A DNA stretch of 64,000 nucleotides from ZC4RG25 sp023428365. Lineage in GTDB: Bacteria > Pseudomonadota > Alphaproteobacteria > Rhizobiales > Hyphomicrobiaceae. Under the pieces are notes generated by a model, which saw only the letters and a program-made list of their open reading frames with translations, was not told the origin of the DNA and did not search any database. The stretch is from positions 173,857-237,856 of the forward strand of contig JBNOAI010000012.1 of NCBI GenBank assembly GCA_050283925.1, in the 5' to 3' direction. This document shows positions 35,085-45,609 of the stretch, one piece after another (the stretch's first letter is position 1; each line of letters starts with the position of its first letter). The position numbers and the translations under genes are program-made.

Positions 35085-38000
35085 ATGACTTTCACTGTGA
35101 ACAAACATGACCTGCAATTCATTCTCGAGCAGATCAGGATCGCGGAAGCCCACGCCAGTGGCACGCCCCTGACGGAATTGGTGGACAGCCCATTACTGCC
35201 GCTCGGCCTCCGTACCGTTGATGGCAGCTATAACAACATCGTTCCTGGCCGCGAGCAGTGGGGCGCTTCGGGAGAGCCGTTCCCGCGGCTAACGTCGCCG
35301 AACTGGGTCAATGAAAATGATGACAGCATCGTATTTGGTACCGGCACTCCAGGCGAAGTTACCCTCGGAAACAACAATTACGGGGCGCCGGGCAGCGTAG
35401 CAGACGCCGATCCGCGCATCATTTCCAACCTGGTCGTCGATCAAACGCTGTCAAATCCGGCCGTCATCGCGGCCGCATTGCGCCATGCCGGTCTTGGCGA
35501 GGGGAGCATCCCATCTGCTGTTACTCAGGTTATGCAAGCACACACGCTTGTGAAGGGGACGGTTGAGGGGACTCCGGCGCACCAAATCGCGCAGACGCAG
35601 CTCAATAGCTTGCTCGATCAATTTGGCATCGAAATGGATGGCCCGACGGTCAAGTTGCCCAACGTGGCGCCGGACGAGGGGCTGTCGGCCTCCTACAACT
35701 CATGGTTCACGCTGTTCGGTCAGTTCTTCGATCACGGCCTGGACTTGGTTTCAAAGGGCGGCAATGGCACTGTGTACATTCCGCTGCAGCCTGACGATCC
35801 GCTCTACGATCCGGCTTCTCCGCACACCAACTTCATGGCGATGACCCGCGCCACGGTTGGCGACGGCGCGGCGAACGTCACTACGCCGTGGGTCGATCAG
35901 AACCAAACCTACACGTCGCATCCCTCCCATCAGGTGTTCCTGCGCGAGTACGCGCTAGGTTCGGACGGTAGGCCAGTAACCACCGGCCATTTGCTTGAGG
36001 GCAACGGTGGCGGCCTTGCGACGTGGGAAGATGTCAAGGAGCAGGCGAGGGTTATGCTCGGCATCGAATTGACCGATGCCGACGTCTTTGCGGTTCCGCT
36101 TATTCGCACCGATGCCTACGGCAGATTCATCCCCGATCCCGTTACCGGCTTCGCACAAGTCATCGTTGGCCTTGGGCAGGATGGAGTTCCCAACACGGCG
36201 GACGATGACGTCATTTCTGGTACTCCCGATGCGCCTGCCAGCCTCGCGAACGCCGTGCGGACGGCAAACGCCTTCCTGGATGATATCGCACACGCCGCCG
36301 TGCCCGTTATCACGGGTGGAGTTCTCCAGCCCGACTCCGACACCGAGGTCGGCTACAGCGGTGGATTCAATTCGCGCGGCCAGCAGACTTCGTACGACGA
36401 CGAGCTTCTCGACGCGCACTTCATCACCGGTGACGGCCGCGGCAACGAGAATATCGGCCTGACCACGGTTCACTTCGTTTTCCACGCCGAGCACAACCGG
36501 CTTGTGGAGAATATGAAGGAGGTCATCCTAAATACTGAGGATACGGCATTCATCGCCGAGTGGCGTGATGCCAATGGCAACTGGGATGGCGAACGCCTGT
36601 TTCAATCGGCACGCTTCGTCACCGAGATGCAGTACCAGCACCTTGTGTTCGAGGAATTTGCACGCAAAGTGCAGCCCGACATCGACATCTTCATGGTGCA
36701 GCCGGACGTCGAGATCAATCCAGCGATTTTCGCCGAGTTCGCCCACGTCGTTTACCGCTTCGGGCACTCGATGCTCACTGAGACGGTTGACAGGATCGAC
36801 GAGAATGGCAACCGCAGCGATCTCGATTTGTTTGACGCCTTCCTGAACCCGCTGGCCTTTAGCGAGAGCGGCGTTGATCACAGCGCTGCGGCCGGCGCGA
36901 TCGTGCGCGGTATGACTGCGCAGGTCGGCAACGAGATCGATGAATTCGTCACCAACGTCCTGCGCAACCAGCTCGTCGGCGTTCCGCTCGACCTCGCCGC
37001 GATCAACATTGCGCGCGGTCGCGATACCGGCATGCCGACGCTGAACCAGGCGCGGCAGGAATTCATGGACCTGGCCGGCGGCGACACGCAGCTCAAGCCG
37101 TATGAGAGCTGGGTCGACTTTGCCCTCAATCTGAAGAACCCGGAATCCGTGATCAACTTCATCGCGGCATACGGCACGCACGAGACGATCACCTCTGCGA
37201 CGACGATCGAGGCAAAGCGCGATGCCGCGATGAACCTCGTGTTCGGCGGCGATGGAGCGCCGACTGACCGCCTCGACTTCCTCAATGCGACGGGCGCTTA
37301 TGCCAACGCGAAAGGCGGTCTCGATAACGTCGACCTGTGGGTCGGTGGCCTCGCCGAGAAGAAGATGGCGTTCGGCGGCATGCTGGGCTCGACCTTCTCA
37401 TTCATCTTCGAGCTGCAGATGGAAAACCTGCAGCATGCCGACCGCTTCTACTACCTGTCGCGCACCCAGGGTCTCAATCTGCTGACCCAGCTCGAGAACA
37501 ACTCACTCGCGTCTATCGTGATGCGCAACACCGATCTCGGCGCGCAAGGCTATGCTCTGCCAGGTGATATTTTCTCGACGCCGGATCATGTGCTGTACGT
37601 CGATGCCGCGAAGCAGGCTCAATTTGGTCATCTGGACCCTGTCCACGACAATCCGGTGCTGGAAGCGGTCTCGTCCCTCGTCGAGCGCCGTCCCGGCGAA
37701 AACTACATCCGCTACAACGGGCTCGATCACGTGGTGATCGCCGGCACGGAAAGCAACGACACCATCATCTCGGGCGGTGGCGACGACACAATCCGGGGCT
37801 TCGGCGGCGATGACTACATCGAAGCCGGCTATGGCGTCGACAAAGTCCACGGCGGCGACGGCGACGACATCATCGTCAACTCCGGTACCGATATCGGCGA
37901 AGTCGACATGCTGCATGGCGATGACGGCAATGACGTCATCCATGGCGGTTCCGGCATGGCGCTGATCTTCGGCGGCAACGGTCAAGATTTCCTGATGACG

Positions 38001-41000
38001 GGCCCCGACGGCTCAGAGATCCGCGGTGGCGACGGCAATGACTTCATCCTGGGCGGGAACGGCCCGGACATGCTGTTTGGCAACGAGGGCGACGACTGGA
38101 TCGAAGGCGCAGGGCTGTTCGACTACATCGCGGGTGACAATGGCGACTTGTTCTTCAACTCAACGATCATCGGTCACGATGTTCTGAACGGCGGCTCTGG
38201 CGACACAGACTACGACGCCGACTCCGGCGACGACATCATGTTCGCCAGCGAGGGCATTCAGAAGAACATCGGCATGTGGGGCCATGACTGGGTGATCCAC
38301 AAAGGCCAGATGGTCGGCGCCGATGCCGATATGAATTTCCCGGTGTTTGCGACCCTGCCGCTAGAGGTTTTGCGTGACAGGTTCAGCCAGGTCGAGGGCC
38401 TCTCGGGGTGGAAGTTCGATGACGTGCTGCGTGGCGATGATCGGACGAGTGTCGCCGAAGGCGATGCCGACCTTATTGTCGATCCGACGCCGGAAGGAAA
38501 CTTCCTTCACAACGAGCTCGACATCGCGGGCAGGGACCGCATCGAAAACTTCGACAAGATCGTTACGGACGAGATGTTTACGTCCGGGCGGTATTTGGCG
38601 GATGGGTCCGGCGAGGAAAAACTGATCTTCACCGGCGGAAACATCCTGCTCGGCGGCGGTGGGAGTGATCTGTTCGAGGGCCGCGGCGGCGACGATGTGA
38701 TCGACGGTGATGCCTGGTTGAACGTGCGTATCGTGTTCCAGTTTGAGGGCAACACATATACGACCGATGGTATGGCTGGCCGGATTTATCTCGAAAGTGA
38801 CTATCTGGCGGCCGGCGGCCTTATTGATCCGCTCACCAGCATTGCCACGCAGTTTGGTGGCCGGACGCTGGATTCACTGATGCTCGACCGCACCGTCAAT
38901 CCGGGGCAATTGAGTATCCATCGCGAGATCCTGTGGGACGCCAGCGGCGAAGACACGGCTTTCTATTGGGACGTCCGCGACAACTACGAGATCACGAACG
39001 GTGCCGACGGCTCCATCATAGTCCGTCATGTGACGCAGCCCGCTGGCGCGATCGATCCGCTCACCGGCAAGAATCGGACCTCGGACGGCACGGATACGCT
39101 CTATAATATCGAGTGGCTGCAGTTCGGGGATCGTCGGATCAGCACGGAGGGTCTGGTCAATACTCCTGCGACCGGCCGGCCGCTGATCATCGACCCGACA
39201 CCAACGAACGGGTTGGTCTCGCCGACGCAGGGTCAGACGTTGACCAGTAGCCTGGCGGATATCCAGGATGCGAATGGCCTCCCGATCAATCCCAGCGCCT
39301 TCGCCTATCAATGGCAGGTGTCGAGCAATGGCGGCACGACCTGGACTAACATTGCAGCGCTTGCTGGCGGAACCTCAGCAAGCTTCACCCCGAATAATGG
39401 AATTCTAGGGTTCGGCGGGCAAGTCGGAGATATCCTGCGACTGCGTGTGTCTTATACCGACAATGATGGTCACCAGGAGGTGCTCTTCTCCGAACCCACT
39501 GCGGTGGTTGGAGCGAACTGGAACGGGCTTCCTCTCGTCAACAATACTTTCAATGGCACCGAAGGTGATGATATCGCGAACGGTGTTTCGCCGATCCTCA
39601 TCGGCGGGAATGATACCCTTAACGGTTTCGGCGGGAATGACATCCTCAACGGCGCCGGTGGCAATGATACCCTCAATGGCGGAGCAGGTGACGATCGTCT
39701 GGATGGCGGCGGCGGAACCGACATCGCGGTCTGGGCCTCGGATGTCCGCAATTTCAACTTCGGCCTGAACGGCGCGGGCCAACTTACCGTCACCGATATG
39801 ACAGGTGCGGAAGGTACCGACACTCTGATTTCGATCGAACAGCTGCGGTTCGCCGGCGCAACTTACACTTTGGTCAACGGTGCGAATGGTGGTGCGACAT
39901 CGGCTGGTGGAACGAACGCGGACATCATTCTTGGCCACGGTGGCAACGATACGCTCAATGGCAATGGCGGCAACGATATCCTTGTTGGCGGCGCAGGGAA
40001 CGACACGATCAACGGCGGGGCTGGCAACGACCTGATCCTGTGGCGCGCAGGCGATGGGCGTGACTTCATCGACGGTGGCGCCAACACCGATACCGTGCAC
40101 ATTGCTGGTGATGCTACGGCCGAAACCTATCGCATTTACTCTCGCGATGCAGCGCTGGCCGCGGGTATCACGGGGCTGAATGGCAACACGGAAATCGTCA
40201 TAACCCGTAATGGCACGGACAATGCCTCAATCATTGCCGAACTTGATAATGTCGAAGAAATCGCAATCAATGGCTTCGGCGGTGGCGACACGTTTGAAAC
40301 CATCGGAGACTTTACCGGCACGAGCCTGTTGACAAGCACGATCACGCTGCTCGGTTCCGACGGCAATGATGTCTTCGATATCTCGCAGCTGTCATCCGCG
40401 CACCGCGTGGTGATCAAGGGCAGCGGCGGCAACGACACCATCCTCGGCACACTGCGGCCGCAGGATGTGGTGGAACTGCCGGAAGACGCCGATCCTGGGA
40501 GTTATTCACTCACCAACAACGGTAACGGCACCTCGACCTACTCCAACGGAACGCACTCGATCACCTTCACAGGTACGGTGCCACCGCAGTTCCAGTCGTC
40601 GACTGGCCATGACGATGACGACGATGCCATCACCGGAAACTTCGCTTACACCGCGCGCGACCTGGCCGGCTTGAAGAACCTCGTCAACGGGATCCGCGCG
40701 TTCCCGGGCGACGACGATACGGACGGGCACACCGGTATTCGCGATCTGGAAGGCACCGGCAACAACATCGCCAATCCGCACTTCGGTTCGGCGGATCAGA
40801 CATTCATCCGGCTGACGACTGCGCGTTACGGCGACCCCAACGAGGAAGGTAATCGCGACATCAACCCGATCTTCCATGGGCTGGATGCGCGCAACATCAG
40901 CAACATCCTCGGTGCGCAGGAAGCTGGTCTGCCGAAGAACAGCAAGGATGCCAACATCTTCTTCATGGCGTTCGGGCAGTACTTCGATCACGGCCTGGAC

Positions 41001-43748
41001 TTCATTCCGAAGAGTTCGGCCTATGGTATCATCGAAATCGGTGGTCCCGGATCGGAGCGCGGCCCGTTCGCCGATAATCCGGCCGATCTGACGCGCGCGG
41101 CCGTTCACGAAATCGATGCCAACGGCATTCCGCAGCATCTGAACAAGACCTCGCCATTCGTCGATCAGAACCAAGTGTATGGTTCGAACGAACTGGTCGG
41201 GCAGTTCCTGCGCGAGAGCGATGGCAACCAGGGCGTCGGCGCGCGCATCCTTGCGGGCCAGCCGGATCCGTCGGCACCGGAATTCAAGCTGCTGCCGACA
41301 CTGCGCGAAATGATCCAGCATCATTGGCAGGCGAATACGATCTTCGTCGACCCGTCATTGCCGAATGGCGCGATCAGCTTCCGGGAGTACTTCACAGACT
41401 TCCCGATCTCGGAAACCGAAACCGGCACGTTGTTCGATGAAGTGGCTGGAACCTACAATCCGGCCGTGGTCAACGCGATGGTGTCGGATTTCATGGGTAG
41501 CGGCTTCCCGCTGCTGCTGGATACGAACCCCTTCATCAGCCTGCTTGATCATTATGTGGCAGGTGATGGCCGTGCGAACGAAAACTTCGCACTGACGGCA
41601 ATGCACACCATCTGGGCGCGCAACCACAACTACCATGTGGAGGCCCTGACAGCTGCAGGTTTCCAAGGAACTCCCGAGGAGATCTTCCAGGCTGCGAAGA
41701 TGGTCAACGAGGCCGAATATCAGCGCGTCGTGTTCGACGAATTCGCCGACCTGCTGATCGGCGGCATTCGTGGTTCTGGGTCGCACGGACACAGCGGGTA
41801 CAATCCGGATGTCGATGCGCGCATCTCTCACGAGTTTGCCGCGGCGGTGTATCGGGTCGGCCATTCGCTGATCGGCCAGACCATGACCATACTCGATGAA
41901 AATGGTCAGCCGAAGCAGGTGGCGCTGTTCGATGCGTTCCTTAATCCGAGCAACGACACGGACGTGTTCACCGGGCCATTGCCTCCAGGTTACGTGCCCC
42001 AGCCGGGTTATGCGCAGCTTGGTGTCAGCTCGATCCTGGGCGGCATCGCGCGGCAGCCGGCTGAGGAAGTGGACTTCAACATCGTCGATGCCGTCCGCAA
42101 CGATCTAGTGCGCATCAACGCGGACCTGTTCTCGTTCAACGTGGCCCGCGGCCGCGATGTCGGCCTCGGGACATTGAATCAAGTCCGCATGGATCTCGCG
42201 GCGTCCGCCGATCCCTACATCCGGGAAGCGATCGGATTTGCCGGCAATATGAACCCGTATCTATCCTGGGAGGATTTCCAGCAGCGCAATGGACTGAGCA
42301 ACACGGTGATTGCGCAGTTCATGCAGGCCTACCCGGATCTGGTGCTGACAACTGCGGAGGAAATCGCCGCCTTCGTCGCAGCCAATCCGAATATCGAACT
42401 TCTCAATGGCGAGAACGGAGCCAAGATCGTCAAGGGTATCGACCGCGTCGATCTGTGGGTTGGCGGCTTGGCCGAAAAACACATCAACGGTGGCATGGTC
42501 GGCCAGACCTTCTGGGTCGTGCTGCATGAGCAGTTCGACCGTCTGCAGGAAGGCGATCGCTTCTACTACACGGATCGCTTCGACAACTTCAACTTCTACG
42601 AGAACTTCATCGACGGACAGGAATTCGCCGACATCATCGCGCGCAACACCGGTCTCCCCAATCTGCCTGAGCACATCTTCGAGGTGGATGATGAGGACGA
42701 CGACGACAAGGACGATGATCACGACGATGACGACGATACGCATGATGATGACGGCGACGACACCACGGGCGTCATCGACGACGACAACGATCAAGATGAC
42801 AATGATGACAACGAAAATACCGGCGGTAATGACGACGATGACGTTGACGTAAATCCCGGTCCGGGAACTGGCACGTCACCGTTCGTCGTCTATCTCGGCA
42901 CCAGCGGCAACGATCAGGCATTCGGTGGCACCGGCAATGACACATTGTCTGGCGGCGACGGTGATGACACGCTGTTCGGCTTCGACGGCGATGACAACCT
43001 CATCGGCGGTGCCGGCAACGACATCCTGATGGGTGGTGCGGGTAATGACATCCTGATCGGCAACGACGGCGATGACATGATCATGGGCGATGCCGGTAAC
43101 GACACCATCCTCGGCGGTGCTGGCAATGACACCATCTACGGTGGTGACGGCGACGACCTGATCTGGGGTCATGAGGGGCGCGATATCATCGACGCAGGTG
43201 CCGGCAACGACACCATATTTGCCAGCATCGGTGATGGTGACGACGTGATCAACGGCGGCGAGGGTATCGATACCATCGACTTCTCGGCCATCACCGCCAA
43301 CCTGGTCGTCAATCTGGGCTCTACGGGTATAGGCACGGCGACAAGCGCCCAGACCGGCACCGACACGCTCAGCAGCATCGAGAATGTCATCGGCGGTTCT
43401 GGAGATGACACGATCATCGCCAGCAACGCTGTGAACGTCCTCAATGGCGGCACCGGCAACGACACCTTCGTGTTCAACACGGCGGCGGCCGCGAATGGCG
43501 ATCGCATCGAAGGCTTCGAGCCCGGAGACAAGATCGACCTCAGGCCGATCTACGCAAGCCTCAACCTGGGTGGCGCCGTCGCTGACTACATCACGACGGA
43601 ACCGACGTTCACGGCGGCTGGCCAACTCAAGCTCACAATTGATGGAGACGACACACTGATCAGCGGCAATACGGATACGGATGCCGATGCTGAGTTCGTC
43701 ATCCGTATCGTGGGTCGTACGAACCTGACCAGCAACGACTTCGCATAA
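35085..43748 (+). CDS. Giant secreted RTX protein with two animal-type haem peroxidase domains (MopA-like)
   Basis: The product is 2887 residues without a Sec signal. Domain 1 (about 150-860) has distal GQFFDHG (His217), GDGRGNEN (Arg452, Glu455) and proximal YRFGHS (His561). RTX repeats (GGxGxDxxx) follow at about 885-1010, then an Ig-like segment near 1370-1480 and more RTX. Domain 2 has GQYFDHG (His1969), GDGRANEN (Arg2163) and YRVGHS (His2260). An Asp-rich linker (about 2533-2590) precedes a last RTX array and a C-terminal secretion region. Both haem sites look complete. Large RTX haem peroxidases of this kind (MopA) oxidise Mn(II) in Aurantimonas, Erythrobacter and Pseudomonas. Secretion genes follow directly. 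Ribosome site GGGAG. Confidence 0.93.
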   Translation: MTFTVNKHDLQFILEQIRIAEAHASGTPLTELVDSPLLPLGLRTVDGSYNNIVPGREQWGASGEPFPRLTSPNWVNENDDSIVFGTGTPGEVTLGNNNYGAPGSVADADPRIISNLVVDQTLSNPAVIAAALRHAGLGEGSIPSAVTQVMQAHTLVKGTVEGTPAHQIAQTQLNSLLDQFGIEMDGPTVKLPNVAPDEGLSASYNSWFTLFGQFFDHGLDLVSKGGNGTVYIPLQPDDPLYDPASPHTNFMAMTRATVGDGAANVTTPWVDQNQTYTSHPSHQVFLREYALGSDGRPVTTGHLLEGNGGGLATWEDVKEQARVMLGIELTDADVFAVPLIRTDAYGRFIPDPVTGFAQVIVGLGQDGVPNTADDDVISGTPDAPASLANAVRTANAFLDDIAHAAVPVITGGVLQPDSDTEVGYSGGFNSRGQQTSYDDELLDAHFITGDGRGNENIGLTTVHFVFHAEHNRLVENMKEVILNTEDTAFIAEWRDANGNWDGERLFQSARFVTEMQYQHLVFEEFARKVQPDIDIFMVQPDVEINPAIFAEFAHVVYRFGHSMLTETVDRIDENGNRSDLDLFDAFLNPLAFSESGVDHSAAAGAIVRGMTAQVGNEIDEFVTNVLRNQLVGVPLDLAAINIARGRDTGMPTLNQARQEFMDLAGGDTQLKPYESWVDFALNLKNPESVINFIAAYGTHETITSATTIEAKRDAAMNLVFGGDGAPTDRLDFLNATGAYANAKGGLDNVDLWVGGLAEKKMAFGGMLGSTFSFIFELQMENLQHADRFYYLSRTQGLNLLTQLENNSLASIVMRNTDLGAQGYALPGDIFSTPDHVLYVDAAKQAQFGHLDPVHDNPVLEAVSSLVERRPGENYIRYNGLDHVVIAGTESNDTIISGGGDDTIRGFGGDDYIEAGYGVDKVHGGDGDDIIVNSGTDIGEVDMLHGDDGNDVIHGGSGMALIFGGNGQDFLMTGPDGSEIRGGDGNDFILGGNGPDMLFGNEGDDWIEGAGLFDYIAGDNGDLFFNSTIIGHDVLNGGSGDTDYDADSGDDIMFASEGIQKNIGMWGHDWVIHKGQMVGADADMNFPVFATLPLEVLRDRFSQVEGLSGWKFDDVLRGDDRTSVAEGDADLIVDPTPEGNFLHNELDIAGRDRIENFDKIVTDEMFTSGRYLADGSGEEKLIFTGGNILLGGGGSDLFEGRGGDDVIDGDAWLNVRIVFQFEGNTYTTDGMAGRIYLESDYLAAGGLIDPLTSIATQFGGRTLDSLMLDRTVNPGQLSIHREILWDASGEDTAFYWDVRDNYEITNGADGSIIVRHVTQPAGAIDPLTGKNRTSDGTDTLYNIEWLQFGDRRISTEGLVNTPATGRPLIIDPTPTNGLVSPTQGQTLTSSLADIQDANGLPINPSAFAYQWQVSSNGGTTWTNIAALAGGTSASFTPNNGILGFGGQVGDILRLRVSYTDNDGHQEVLFSEPTAVVGANWNGLPLVNNTFNGTEGDDIANGVSPILIGGNDTLNGFGGNDILNGAGGNDTLNGGAGDDRLDGGGGTDIAVWASDVRNFNFGLNGAGQLTVTDMTGAEGTDTLISIEQLRFAGATYTLVNGANGGATSAGGTNADIILGHGGNDTLNGNGGNDILVGGAGNDTINGGAGNDLILWRAGDGRDFIDGGANTDTVHIAGDATAETYRIYSRDAALAAGITGLNGNTEIVITRNGTDNASIIAELDNVEEIAINGFGGGDTFETIGDFTGTSLLTSTITLLGSDGNDVFDISQLSSAHRVVIKGSGGNDTILGTLRPQDVVELPEDADPGSYSLTNNGNGTSTYSNGTHSITFTGTVPPQFQSSTGHDDDDDAITGNFAYTARDLAGLKNLVNGIRAFPGDDDTDGHTGIRDLEGTGNNIANPHFGSADQTFIRLTTARYGDPNEEGNRDINPIFHGLDARNISNILGAQEAGLPKNSKDANIFFMAFGQYFDHGLDFIPKSSAYGIIEIGGPGSERGPFADNPADLTRAAVHEIDANGIPQHLNKTSPFVDQNQVYGSNELVGQFLRESDGNQGVGARILAGQPDPSAPEFKLLPTLREMIQHHWQANTIFVDPSLPNGAISFREYFTDFPISETETGTLFDEVAGTYNPAVVNAMVSDFMGSGFPLLLDTNPFISLLDHYVAGDGRANENFALTAMHTIWARNHNYHVEALTAAGFQGTPEEIFQAAKMVNEAEYQRVVFDEFADLLIGGIRGSGSHGHSGYNPDVDARISHEFAAAVYRVGHSLIGQTMTILDENGQPKQVALFDAFLNPSNDTDVFTGPLPPGYVPQPGYAQLGVSSILGGIARQPAEEVDFNIVDAVRNDLVRINADLFSFNVARGRDVGLGTLNQVRMDLAASADPYIREAIGFAGNMNPYLSWEDFQQRNGLSNTVIAQFMQAYPDLVLTTAEEIAAFVAANPNIELLNGENGAKIVKGIDRVDLWVGGLAEKHINGGMVGQTFWVVLHEQFDRLQEGDRFYYTDRFDNFNFYENFIDGQEFADIIARNTGLPNLPEHIFEVDDEDDDDKDDDHDDDDDTHDDDGDDTTGVIDDDNDQDDNDDNENTGGNDDDDVDVNPGPGTGTSPFVVYLGTSGNDQAFGGTGNDTLSGGDGDDTLFGFDGDDNLIGGAGNDILMGGAGNDILIGNDGDDMIMGDAGNDTILGGAGNDTIYGGDGDDLIWGHEGRDIIDAGAGNDTIFASIGDGDDVINGGEGIDTIDFSAITANLVVNLGSTGIGTATSAQTGTDTLSSIENVIGGSGDDTIIASNAVNVLNGGTGNDTFVFNTAAAANGDRIEGFEPGDKIDLRPIYASLNLGGAVADYITTEPTFTAAGQLKLTIDGDDTLISGNTDTDADAEFVIRIVGRTNLTSNDFA
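42681..42855 (+). repeat. Asp-rich low-complexity coding segment inside the RTX peroxidase
   Basis: The GAC/GAT-rich stretch encodes about 58 residues that are mostly Asp with some His and Asn (DDDDKDDDHDDDDD and similar). It separates peroxidase domain 2 from the last RTX array. Such a segment could bind Ca or Mn or act as a spacer. Confidence 0.85.
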
Positions 43749-43846
43749 AACCGGACGGCGACGCCGGACAGCAGCCTTCGTGGTCGCTGCCCGGCATCTC
43801 GTTCGGCGTTTCCGGTGTGTCGTAGCCTTGAGGATGTTCCCGCGTC

Positions 43847-45589
43847 ATGCGTAAGAAGCCTGCCAAGACACCCTTCTCGCAAAAGAAAACGCCGCTGGCC
43901 GCACTCGGCGGCATGCGCTCCATTTTGCTCTTCGTCTTCATCTTATCGGGCGTAGTGAACGTGCTGGCGTTGACCGGCTCGTTCTACATGCTGCAGATCT
44001 ATGATCGCGCGCTGACCAGCCATAGCGTGCCGACGCTGCTGGCGTTGTCCGCATTGGCGATCGGGCTTTATCTTTTCCAGGGCATCTTGGACGTCAGCCG
44101 CTCTCAGATCCTGGTGCGGTTGGGCGCGCAGTTCGATCATCACCTGGGGCCGCTCGCCCACAAGGTCGTCATCGACATGCCACGCTACGGGTTCTCGAAC
44201 GCGGAAGCGAGTGAGCGCGGTCGTGACGTCGATACGTTGCGCAGCTTCATGGGCGGTCAGGGTCCGGTGGCTCTGTTCGATTTGCCCTGGATGCCGATGT
44301 ATCTCGCGTTCGTCTACTACCTCCATCCCTGGCTCGGCATCCTCACGGCTGTCGGCGCTTTGGTACTGGCGGCTCTGACCATCCTCACCGAGATCCTGAC
44401 CAAGCGGCATAGCAATGCCATGCAGCAGGCGGCGGTTGCCCGGGCGGCGATGGCGGAGTCGCATACGCGCAACGCAGACGTTATCCGCGCCATGGGATTT
44501 TCCGGCCGCGCGGTGGCGCGGTTCGCCGGGATAAATGCCGAGCATCTGGCGCTGCAGACCCGCACCAATGATATCAGCGGTTCCCTGAGCGGCATCGCCA
44601 AGGTGCTACGCATGATTCTGCAGTCGGCAGTTCTCGGCCTGGGCGCGTTTCTCACCATTTCAGGCGAACTAACGGCAGGTGCGATCATCGCGGCGTCGGT
44701 GGCTTCAGCACGCGCCCTGGCCCCGGTCGACCTCGCCATCAGCCAGTGGAAGAACGTCGTTGCGGCACGTCGCAGCTATGCGCGTCTCACCGAAACGCTG
44801 ACGGCACTAGATGAAACGCCTCCGGTGGTCGTGCTACCGCCGCCGCAGCATGACTTCAAGGTCGAGAAAATCACCGTGGCCGCACCCAGCACGGGCTCCG
44901 TTGTGCTGAGCGAGGTCAGCTTCGAGCTGAAGGCTGGGCAGGCAGTCGGCATCATCGGGCCGAGTGGCGGAGGAAAGTCGACGCTGGCACGTGGCCTGAC
45001 GGGTGTGTGGCCGCTGCTGCGCGGTGATGTGCGGCTTGACGATGCGGACCTCTCGCAGTGGTCGCCGGATGTACTGGGCGCACATATCGGCTACCTGCCA
45101 CAGGAAGTGTCACTGCTCGACGCGACCGTCAGCGAGAACATTTGTCGCCTGGATCCCGATCCGGATGGCAAGAAGGTCCTCGCCGCAGCCAAGGCAGCCG
45201 GCGTGCACGAATTGATCGTGCGCCTGCCTCAGGGTTACGAGACGCAATTGGGCGCCAACGGAATGTCGCTGTCCGCCGGACAGAGGCAGCGCGTCGCGTT
45301 GGCGCGCGCGCTGTTCAACGATCCATTCCTTGTCGTCCTCGACGAGCCGAACTCCAACCTCGATGCCGAAGGTGAAGCGGCGCTCAGCCGCGCCATTCTC
45401 GGCGTGCGTCAACGGGGCGGCATCGTGGTGATCATCGCGCACCGGCCAAGCGCATTGGCGACGGTGGACATGATCGGCGTGATTCAGAGCGGCAAGCTCG
45501 CGGCCTTCGGACCAAAGGACGAAATCATTGCACAGGATCCCAAGTCCAAAGCGATCTCCGTGCAGCCCTTGTCCCGTCCGGCTGCTTGA
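43847..45589 (+). CDS. Type I secretion ABC exporter (PrtD/HlyB class)
   Basis: The product is 580 residues. The membrane domain (about 20-310) starts SILLFVFILSGVVNVLALTGSFYMLQIYDR, typical of PrtD/AprD/LapB-type exporters of RTX proteins. The ATPase domain has Walker A GPSGGGKST, signature LSAGQRQRV, Walker B LVVLDEPNSNLD and the H-loop AHRPSA. No N-terminal C39-like domain is seen, as in PrtD. It follows the RTX peroxidase by 98 bases and precedes a second RTX gene and the HlyD adaptor, so it is the dedicated inner-membrane exporter. Confidence 0.95.
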   Translation: MRKKPAKTPFSQKKTPLAALGGMRSILLFVFILSGVVNVLALTGSFYMLQIYDRALTSHSVPTLLALSALAIGLYLFQGILDVSRSQILVRLGAQFDHHLGPLAHKVVIDMPRYGFSNAEASERGRDVDTLRSFMGGQGPVALFDLPWMPMYLAFVYYLHPWLGILTAVGALVLAALTILTEILTKRHSNAMQQAAVARAAMAESHTRNADVIRAMGFSGRAVARFAGINAEHLALQTRTNDISGSLSGIAKVLRMILQSAVLGLGAFLTISGELTAGAIIAASVASARALAPVDLAISQWKNVVAARRSYARLTETLTALDETPPVVVLPPPQHDFKVEKITVAAPSTGSVVLSEVSFELKAGQAVGIIGPSGGGKSTLARGLTGVWPLLRGDVRLDDADLSQWSPDVLGAHIGYLPQEVSLLDATVSENICRLDPDPDGKKVLAAAKAAGVHELIVRLPQGYETQLGANGMSLSAGQRQRVALARALFNDPFLVVLDEPNSNLDAEGEAALSRAILGVRQRGGIVVIIAHRPSALATVDMIGVIQSGKLAAFGPKDEIIAQDPKSKAISVQPLSRPAA

Positions 45590-45609
45590 GCGACCGTAGG
45601 AGGTTGGCG

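Noticed and set aside
42895..43230. Short direct repeats that might suggest a CRISPR or satellite array (also 46540-47060)
   Set aside because: They are GGxGxDxxx RTX codon repeats of nine residues inside open reading frames, with no spacer structure.
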